From assembly GCF_000007705.1 (NCBI RefSeq), contig NC_005085.1, forward strand, positions 4,411,752-4,475,751: DNA of 64,000 bases, read 5' to 3'. Both the position numbers and the translations under genes were made by a program. This DNA is from Chromobacterium violaceum ATCC 12472. GTDB lineage: Bacteria > Pseudomonadota > Gammaproteobacteria > Burkholderiales > Chromobacteriaceae. Position 1 is the stretch's first letter; each line of letters begins with the position of its first letter. The notes beneath the pieces are model-generated. The model did not search any database. It was not told where the DNA came from and saw only the letters and a program-made list of their open reading frames with translations. Of this stretch, positions 58,355 through 64,000 are shown in pieces.

Positions 58355-58521
58355 CCGGTCATTCGGTACTCAGGTATAAGGTACTGCCACGTCTGACCCG
58401 GGCCGCGGCCCGAAACCGGCGCCCAATGCGCGCGCAACTTGGCATTATACGCCGCGTCGACCCGGTTTTTGGGTAAGCAAACGTAACCGCCGCGCGCTTT
58501 CCGCGGCGGATTTGTCCTGGC

Positions 58522-59265
58522 TCAGATCAGCAGGTGGCCGGCAGTCTGCTGATTGGTCTGCTTCAGCCGGTTGACGAACTCGCCGAACTCCAGCCCGAAA
58601 CGCCCTTCCAGCTCGTCGGCGCGTTTTCTCAGCGCCTCCCACTGCGTCAGGCTCGGGCTCTGGCGGAAGGCCATCACCGCGACGTTGCCGTGGGTGGCGG
58701 CAGGCAGTTCGATCACACGGCCCTCGAAAACGTTCAACAAGCGCTCGATGAAGGACTGGTAGCGCTTGTCGCCGCTCCACCAGTTGGTGACGAACACGCC
58801 CTTGGGACTCAGCGCGCGCTTGCAGTCCTCGAAGAAGTCCTCGGTCGTCAACGCGTCGACGATCTGCAGGCCGTCGAAGCCGTCCACCAGGATGGCGTCG
58901 GTGGAGCCGCGGAAGATCTTCACGTAGTCGGCGCCGTCGGCTTCGACGATCTCGAAGAAATCGCCCTCCTCCGGCAACTGGAAAAAGGCGCGCGCCACCG
59001 CGATCACCTGCGGATTGATGTCCACCGCCACGCTGACCGCGTCCGGCAGGTATTCGTCGATGAAGCGGGCGAAGGAACCGCCGCCCAGGCCGATCTGCAG
59101 GATGTGCTTGGGATCGTCGTTCCACAGCAGAAAGCCCATCATCGCGCGGCTGTAGGACAGCACCAGGTCCGGCGGATCGTCGAGGTCCATCGAGCTCTGT
59201 ATCGTTTCCGAGCCCAAGTGCAGCGAGCGGATGTTGCCCTCTTCCGAGATCTCAACCTCCGGCAT
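58522..59265 (-). CDS. Spermidine-synthase-like protein (SpeE family, aminopropyltransferase fold)
   Basis: This 247-residue protein (266 if the GTG at 59322 is used) has a SpeE-like Rossmann methyltransferase fold: HILQIGLGGGSFARFIDEYLPDAVSVAVDINPQVIAVARAFFQLPEE, DAILVDGFDGLQIVDALTTEDFFEDCKRAL and VTNWWSGDKRYQSF. The polyamine-binding aspartates of true spermidine synthase are not clearly present (the motif reads VDGFD, not DSTDP), so the substrate is uncertain. The ATG at 59265 and the GTG at 59322, which lies inside ttcA, are both plausible. The gene follows ttcA. Confidence 0.8.
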   Translation of the reverse strand: MPEVEISEEGNIRSLHLGSETIQSSMDLDDPPDLVLSYSRAMMGFLLWNDDPKHILQIGLGGGSFARFIDEYLPDAVSVAVDINPQVIAVARAFFQLPEEGDFFEIVEADGADYVKIFRGSTDAILVDGFDGLQIVDALTTEDFFEDCKRALSPKGVFVTNWWSGDKRYQSFIERLLNVFEGRVIELPAATHGNVAVMAFRQSPSLTQWEALRKRADELEGRFGLEFGEFVNRLKQTNQQTAGHLLI

Positions 59266-59311
59266 CGCCTCCACCGCCGGCCGCACGCGGCGGCGGAACG
59301 GATGCAGCGCC

Positions 59312-60280
59312 CTACGCGCCACAGCCGCTCTCCTTGCCGCGCGAATCCAGAATGCTGATGGTGCGTTTTTTCGGCGCGTCCTCCACATCGTCCGCGTCCG
59401 GCGCCGGATCGCGGAATTCCTCCTTGTCGAAGGCGGTGTCTCCATCGGCGAACGGCGCGTCGCCGGTCTGCAAACCGACAAAGTCGAACAGCTTCGGATC
59501 AGCCAGATGCGACGGAACCACGTTCTGCAGCGCGCGGAACATGCTCTCGACGCGGCCGGGGAAACGCTTGTCCCAGTCATTGACCATTTCCTTCACCACC
59601 TGGCGCTGCAGATTGGGCTGCGAGCCGCACAGATTGCACGGAATGATCGGGAAGGCTTTCCAATCGGCGTAGCGGATGATGTCCTTCTCGCGGCAGTAAG
59701 CCAGCGGGCGGATCACCATGTGGCGGCCGTCGTCGGACACCAGCTTGGGCGGCATCGCCTTCATCTTGCCGCCGTAGAACATGTTCAGGAACAGCGTGTG
59801 CAGGATGTCGTCGCGGTGGTGGCCCAGCGCGATCTTGGTGGCGCCCAATTCGTCGGCCACGCGGTACAGGATGCCGCGGCGCAGGCGCGAGCACAGGCTG
59901 CAGGTGGTCTTGCCTTCCGGCACCAGCCGCTTGACGATGGAGTAGGTGTCTTCCTCGACGATGCGGTACTCCACGCCGATGGACTTGAGATACTCCGGCA
60001 GCACGTGCTCGGGGAAGCCCGGCTGCTTCTGGTCCAGGTTGACCGCGACGATGGAGAAGTTGATCGGCGCGGACTTCTGCAGGCCCCGCAGGATGTCCAG
60101 CAAGGTATAGCTGTCCTTGCCGCCCGACAGGCAGACCATCACCCGGTCGCCCTCTTCGATCATGTTGAAATCATTGATGGCGTCACCAACGTGGTGGCGC
60201 AGGCGCTTGGCCAGTTTGTTGCCTTCAAACGCGGCCTTCTTGGCGGCCTTGTCGTCGAGCGCGGCGTTCAGTTCGGACAT
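59312..60280 (-). CDS. ttcA: TtcA, tRNA 2-thiocytidine-32 synthetase
   Basis: This 322-residue enzyme thiolates cytidine 32 in several tRNAs with an iron-sulfur cluster. The PP-loop SGGKDS is at 52-57, the cysteines are Cys127 and Cys130 in TTCSLCSRL, and a third lies in PCNLCGSQ. The C-terminal 45 residues after DFVGLQ are an acidic Asp/Glu-rich tail. The N-terminus and length fit the family. It may be translated together with the SpeE-like gene downstream. Confidence 0.94.
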   Translation of the reverse strand: MSELNAALDDKAAKKAAFEGNKLAKRLRHHVGDAINDFNMIEEGDRVMVCLSGGKDSYTLLDILRGLQKSAPINFSIVAVNLDQKQPGFPEHVLPEYLKSIGVEYRIVEEDTYSIVKRLVPEGKTTCSLCSRLRRGILYRVADELGATKIALGHHRDDILHTLFLNMFYGGKMKAMPPKLVSDDGRHMVIRPLAYCREKDIIRYADWKAFPIIPCNLCGSQPNLQRQVVKEMVNDWDKRFPGRVESMFRALQNVVPSHLADPKLFDFVGLQTGDAPFADGDTAFDKEEFRDPAPDADDVEDAPKKRTISILDSRGKESGCGA

Positions 60281-60355
60281 GGGTACGGCTAAGAAATTGA
60301 AAAACAGGCGATTTTACCCCCTCCCGCCGCCAAAAGCCATGGCGGCGGAAAGCGC

Positions 60356-61114
60356 CTACAACACGATGCTGCGGCCGCCGTCCACCGCCAGGATCTGGCC
60401 GGTGACGTAGGAAGCGTCCAGCAGCAGGAAAGCCACCGCACGGGCGATGTCTTCCGGCACGCCGGTGCGCCGCAGCGGAATGGTCGCCTCGATCGCCGCG
60501 CGCCCGGCGGCGTCGAACGAAGCCTCGCTCTCCGGCCACAGATTGACGCCCGGCGCCACGCCGTTGACGCGCACCGCCGGCGCCAGCTCGATCGCCAGGC
60601 TGCGGATCAGCTGGGCGTGGCCGGCCTTGGCCAGGTTGTACACCACGTGGCGCGCCATCGGCCTGTCCACATGGATGTCGGCGATGCCGACGATGGCGCC
60701 GCCGCGGCGCGTCAGCTCCGGCGCCAGCGCCTGGCTGAGGAACAGCGGCGCCTTCAGATTGCTGCCCATCAGGTCGTGCCAGGCGGCCTCGTCTATCTTT
60801 CCGACCTCGGTCGGAAAGAAGCTGGACGCGTTGTTGACCAGGCCGTCCAGCCGGCCGAAGGCCGCCACCGCCCGCGCCGCCAGCTCCGGCAGCGACGCGG
60901 CGTCCAGCAGATCGGCCTGGACCAGCCTGACGCTGTCCGGCCGCGCGCGGTTCAACTCCGCCGCCAGCGCCTCGGCTTCGCCGCGCGAGCCCCGGTAGTG
61001 CAAAACCAGCCTCAGCCCGCGCGCGTGCAGCTGCCGGGCGATGCCCGCGCCCACCCGCCGCGCGGCGCCGGTGATCAGGACCGCGCGCTCATCTTGTTGT
61101 TGCTCTGTTAGCAT
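60356..61114 (-). CDS. Short-chain dehydrogenase, pteridine reductase/FolM-like
   Basis: This 252-residue SDR has the cofactor motif TGAARRVGAGIARQL, which fits the TGxxxRxG pattern of pteridine reductases (PTR1/FolM) rather than the usual TGxxxGxG. The active site has VNNASSFFPT and YNLAKAGH. It would reduce dihydropterins or dihydrofolate with NADPH. The ATG at 61114 was chosen; a longer frame to 61276 crosses the divergent gene. It diverges from the MidA-like gene. Confidence 0.85.
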   Translation of the reverse strand: MLTEQQQDERAVLITGAARRVGAGIARQLHARGLRLVLHYRGSRGEAEALAAELNRARPDSVRLVQADLLDAASLPELAARAVAAFGRLDGLVNNASSFFPTEVGKIDEAAWHDLMGSNLKAPLFLSQALAPELTRRGGAIVGIADIHVDRPMARHVVYNLAKAGHAQLIRSLAIELAPAVRVNGVAPGVNLWPESEASFDAAGRAAIEATIPLRRTGVPEDIARAVAFLLLDASYVTGQILAVDGGRSIVL

Positions 61115-61199
61115 TGCTTCCTCGAATCGAATGTCCCGCCCCTTCACGGGCGCGACGCTTTGCACCACAATCGCGCCACATTGTAGCAGGACGACAGCC

Positions 61200-62357
61200 A
61201 TGACCACCCTACCCGCCGCCAGCCCCGAAGCGCTGGCCACCAGCCAGGCCCTGTGCGGCCGGATCAGCCAGGCCATCGCCGAGGCCGGCGGCTGGATACC
61301 GTTCTCGCATTATATGGAACTGGCGCTGTACGCGCCCGGCATGGGCTATTACGCCGCCGGCAGCCGCAAGCTGGGGGAGGACGGCGACTTCGTCACCGCG
61401 CCGGAGCTGACGCCGCTGTTCGGCCAGTCGCTGGCGCGCCAGCTGGCTGAGTTGCTGCCCCAGACCGCCGGCGCGGTTTACGAATTCGGCGCTGGCACCG
61501 GCAAGCTGGCCATCGACCTGCTGGCCGAGCTGAAAGCGCTGAACCAGCTGCCGGCCAAGTATGTGATCCTCGACCTGTCGCCGGACCTGATCGACCGCCA
61601 ACGGCAAAACATCCGCGCCGCGCTGCCGCATCTGGCGGACCGCGTGGAATGGGCCAGCAGTCTGCCTGACGCCATCGACGGCATCGTCATCGGCAATGAA
61701 CTGCTGGACGCCATGCCCTGCGAGATGGTGTTCCGCGACGAAGACCGCCGGCTGCGCCAGCGCGGCGTCACCGTCCGCGACGGCGCCCTCTGCTACGAAG
61801 ACCGCGACTTCGCCGATTCCCGTCTGGCCGAACTGGCCGCGCAGCTGCTGCCGGACATCCCGCGCTACGAGACCGAGATCAGCCTGGCCAACCGCGCCTT
61901 CATCGCCACCGTGGCCGGCGCCCTGACGCGCGGTGCCATCCTGATGATCGACTACGGCCACGCCGCGTCCGAGTACTACCACCCGGAGCGCAGCATGGGC
62001 ACGCTGCTGGGCCACTACCGGCACCACACGGTGCAGGACCCGTTCTACCTGCCCGGCCTGATGGACCTGACCTGCCACGTCGACTTCACCGCCGTCGCCC
62101 AGAGCGGAATCGATGCCGGCCTGGACCTGATAGGCTACACCAGCCAGGCGCAGTTCCTGGTCAATTGCGGACTGATAGAACGGCTGCAGACGCTGGACGC
62201 CGACGACGTCAAGGCCTACCTCCCGATAGCCAAGGCCGCGCAGCGGCTGCTGTCGCCGCAGGAGATGGGCGAAACCTTCAAGGCGATCGGTTTCGGCAAA
62301 GGCGTTTCCATAGACTGGCTGGGCTTCGCCCGCGGCGACCGCTGCTATACGCTGTGA
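61200..62357 (+). CDS. SAM-dependent methyltransferase, MidA/NDUFAF7 (DUF185) family
   Basis: This 385-residue protein has the family signature SHYMELALYAPGMGYYAAGSRKLGEDGDFVTAPELTPLFGQSLARQL, the SAM loop YEFGAGTGKLAIDLL, IGNELLDAMPCEM and LMIDYGHAASEYYHPERSMGTLLGHYRHH. NDUFAF7 methylates an arginine of complex I in mitochondria; bacterial relatives are not well studied. It is divergent from the pteridine reductase gene and precedes the tRNA operon. Confidence 0.9.
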   Translation: MTTLPAASPEALATSQALCGRISQAIAEAGGWIPFSHYMELALYAPGMGYYAAGSRKLGEDGDFVTAPELTPLFGQSLARQLAELLPQTAGAVYEFGAGTGKLAIDLLAELKALNQLPAKYVILDLSPDLIDRQRQNIRAALPHLADRVEWASSLPDAIDGIVIGNELLDAMPCEMVFRDEDRRLRQRGVTVRDGALCYEDRDFADSRLAELAAQLLPDIPRYETEISLANRAFIATVAGALTRGAILMIDYGHAASEYYHPERSMGTLLGHYRHHTVQDPFYLPGLMDLTCHVDFTAVAQSGIDAGLDLIGYTSQAQFLVNCGLIERLQTLDADDVKAYLPIAKAAQRLLSPQEMGETFKAIGFGKGVSIDWLGFARGDRCYTL

Positions 62358-62385
62358 GCCCCCGCCACAATCCAGCAAAAGGCGC

Positions 62386-62414
62386 TTGACAGCTTTTGGG
62401 CGGCTGCGTATAGT
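62386..62414 (+). promoter_or_regulatory. Sigma-70 promoter of the tandem tRNA-Met genes
   Basis: TTGACA at 62386-62391 and TATAGT at 62409-62414 are separated by exactly 17 bp. A GC-rich discriminator (TCGCGTC) follows, typical of stable RNA promoters. The first tRNA starts 30 bp downstream. Confidence 0.9.
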
Positions 62415-62444
62415 TCGCGTCTCGGTGCGGAAGCATCGAAATGT

Positions 62445-62521
<77 letters not shown>

Positions 62522-62556
62522 CAGTTTGACGAGAAAACGCGCCAGCGGTTTCTCAC

Positions 62557-62633
<77 letters not shown>

Positions 62634-62636
62634 AAT

Positions 62637-62670
62637 ACAAGAGAGGTCAGCGCAAGCTGGCCTCTTTTGC
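62637..62670 (+). terminator. Rho-independent terminator of the tRNA-Met operon
   Basis: Stem AAGAGGTCAGC / GCTGGCCTCTT with a GCAA loop, followed by TTTGCTTTT, about five bases after the second tRNA. Confidence 0.85.
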
Positions 62671-62758
62671 TTTTCGCGTGATCGTTTCCTGATAGCGCGC
62701 CCGCTTTCCCGCTCCGACAATAACCCGCCTCCTCATCCCGTAAGCAAGGACGGCAAGC

Positions 62759-63163
62759 ATGTACACCACCATCACCCGCCACGGCGCGCCTTTCGTGATG
62801 CAGACCGCCGACGGCCGCGGCTGCGCGTCCGGATGCAAGGAAGCGTCACGCATGGCTCAGACGCTCAAGGGCGCGCGCAATGTGCACGGCGTCAATCTGA
62901 CTTCCTGCTACGGCGCCAACGGCGGCGCGTTCTCCAACGCCCAGATGCTGGCCAACGCCACCGGCCTGCCGGTGAAAGGCTATTACGGCACCACCAATCT
63001 GGCGGGCGTTTCCAGGCACGGCGGCAAGCCCATTCCGTTCAAGACCTTCCGCCCGCAGGGGCCGGTCACCGCCGCGGTCTGCGCCACCGGCAACCAGCTG
63101 CTGAGCGGCGTCGTGCAGGCCGGCATCCAGCTTCGCAACGCGCTGACGGGCCGCGCCGGCTGA
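62759..63163 (+). CDS. Small protein with a Ser-Cys motif, unknown function
   Basis: This 134-residue protein has the segment VHGVNLTSCYGANGGAFSNAQMLANATGLPVKGYYG. The pattern of a buried strand ending in Ser-Cys, a Gly-rich stretch, an Ala-rich helix and a second strand recurs in C-terminal regions of several bacterial toxins and caspase-like proteases; whether it is a protease here is unknown. Other features are TADGRGCASGCKEASR, with two Cys, and a Gly/Thr-rich tail. There is no signal peptide. It is a single-gene unit of ordinary GC content. Confidence 0.6.
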   Translation: MYTTITRHGAPFVMQTADGRGCASGCKEASRMAQTLKGARNVHGVNLTSCYGANGGAFSNAQMLANATGLPVKGYYGTTNLAGVSRHGGKPIPFKTFRPQGPVTAAVCATGNQLLSGVVQAGIQLRNALTGRAG

Positions 63164-63225
63164 GAATGGACAATACGGCCCGGCTCGAACATATAATTCA
63201 CTACCACTACCAGCCAGGGCCGTTC

Positions 63226-64000
63226 ATGATCCGCCCTTCCCCCGCTTTATTCGGCAGCTTCCGCCTGCGGCTGGCCATCCTGTTCGGCGGACTGTTCCTC
63301 GCATCGGCGCTGCTGGCCGCGGCCTGCCTCGACCAGGTGTTGTCGGACCGCATCGTCCGGGATCAGGGCGAGGCGATGAACAGCCTGGCCGCCAATATCG
63401 CCAAGGCCATCGAAAGCAATCTGCGGGAACGCCACCGCGAGGTGCTGCTGCTGGCGCAAACGCCCACCTACGTCCGGGTGCCGCTGGACGGCGACGATGT
63501 GCGCCAGAGCCTGGAGCGCACCAAGCAAGCCTACAAGTACTACGCCTGGATCGGCATCACCGACGCCGAAGGCAAGATCGTTTCCGCCGCGGGCGGCATG
63601 CTGGTCGGCCAGAGCGCGGCCAAGCGCCCGTGGTTCATCCACGGCCGGCACGCGCCGTTCGTCGGCGACATCCACCAGGCCGTGCTGCTGGCCAAGCTGC
63701 TGCCGAATCGCTCGCCCCAGGGCGAACCGCTGCGCTTCGTCGATTTCGCCTCCCCGGTATACGACCCGTCCGGCAAGCTGCGCGGCGTGCTCGCCACCCA
63801 CGCGCTGTGGGACTGGGTGGAAGACATCATACGCGAACGGCTCCCCGCCAGATCCGGACTGGAAACCTTCATCGTCGACCGGCAGAACAACCTGCTGTCG
63901 CCGTTCGAGGCCGTGGGGCGGATGCAGGCGCCGGCGCCCATGCCTTCCGGGCAGACGTTCCGCCTCGGCCCCTGGCCCGGCGGCGGGAACTACCTGTACA
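63226..64000 (+). CDS. Membrane sensor with a Cache-type periplasmic domain (partial)
   Basis: The frame starts with ATG at 63226 and is open to the right edge (258 residues seen). It begins with a membrane helix (about 13-34: LAILFGGLFLASALLAAACL), and the rest is a double-Cache-like sensor: ANIAKAIESNLRERHREVLLLAQTP, YYAWIGITDAEGKIVSAAGGMLVGQSAAKRPWF, LRFVDFASPVYDPSGKLRGVLATHALWDWVEDI. The output domain (diguanylate cyclase, histidine kinase or chemoreceptor) is beyond the window. Confidence 0.85.
   Translation, partial: MIRPSPALFGSFRLRLAILFGGLFLASALLAAACLDQVLSDRIVRDQGEAMNSLAANIAKAIESNLRERHREVLLLAQTPTYVRVPLDGDDVRQSLERTKQAYKYYAWIGITDAEGKIVSAAGGMLVGQSAAKRPWFIHGRHAPFVGDIHQAVLLAKLLPNRSPQGEPLRFVDFASPVYDPSGKLRGVLATHALWDWVEDIIRERLPARSGLETFIVDRQNNLLSPFEAVGRMQAPAPMPSGQTFRLGPWPGGGNYLY

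Noticed and set aside
58301..58400. A true RfaH ops element before wbpA
   Set aside because: The GGCGGCAGACG in the hairpin differs from the ops core GGCGGTAGCGT at several positions.

Overview
The window is about 64 kb of high-GC chromosomal DNA from a beta-proteobacterium of the genus Chromobacterium. The strongest marker is a cviR/cviI quorum-sensing pair in its characteristic tail-to-tail overlapping arrangement. The CviR protein keeps the known ligand-pocket residues (Tyr80, Trp84, Asp97, Ser155) and carries Ser89, the residue of the ATCC 31532 (C. subtsugae-type) receptor rather than Met89 of C. violaceum ATCC 12472. Other genes are ordinary housekeeping loci. I see no prophage, insertion sequence, integrase or CRISPR array.

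Layout. 1-4958 (minus): recB (cut by the window edge) and recC. 5208-5591: a SirB-type membrane protein. 5689-9368 (plus): five tightly overlapping type IV pilin/minor pilin genes, including a PilX-like protein with a very large repeat-rich extension. 9565-11954 (plus): ubiU-ubiV-ubiT, the oxygen-independent ubiquinone pathway, followed by a diguanylate cyclase. 12820-17422: a LysR regulator, a 0.7 kb AT-rich regulatory region, cviR, cviI and an aldehyde dehydrogenase; a near-consensus CviR box lies between cviI and the dehydrogenase. 17486-22172: a hypothetical protein, a GNAT enzyme, a rhodanese, a MocR regulator and a DUF523 protein. 22260-27950 (minus): a complete rRNA operon (16S, tRNA-Ile, tRNA-Ala, 23S, 5S) with promoter, boxA sites and twin terminators.

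28108-43493: a HAD phosphatase, a polyamine ABC transporter (potABCD order), an OmpW-like porin, ubiD, a HutD-like protein, an M30-type metallopeptidase lipoprotein, yggL, a DUF218 protein, aspA, a HypT-like LysR regulator and several small proteins.

43529-58300 (minus): a surface-glycan locus of about 15 kb. It holds WbpA-B-D-E-type genes for a UDP-2,3-diacetamido uronic acid, a Wzx-type flippase, three glycosyltransferases, an acetyltransferase, and a four-gene module (PglF-like dehydratase, aminotransferase, GNAT, phosphoglycosyltransferase) that would make and load a diacetamido-trideoxy sugar. No Wzy polymerase, Wzz or WbpI epimerase is recognisable. Two palindromic intergenic repeats interrupt it.

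58522-64000: a spermidine-synthase-like protein, ttcA, a pteridine-reductase-like SDR, a MidA-type methyltransferase, two identical tandem tRNA-Met(CAT) genes behind a perfect sigma-70-type promoter, a small Ser-Cys-motif protein of unknown function, and the start of a membrane-bound sensor.

The items most worth a second look are the shared CviR box between cviI and the aldehyde dehydrogenase, the enlarged PilX-like minor pilin, the polymerase-less glycan locus with two odd small genes, the palindromic repeats, and the small Ser-Cys-motif protein near the right end.
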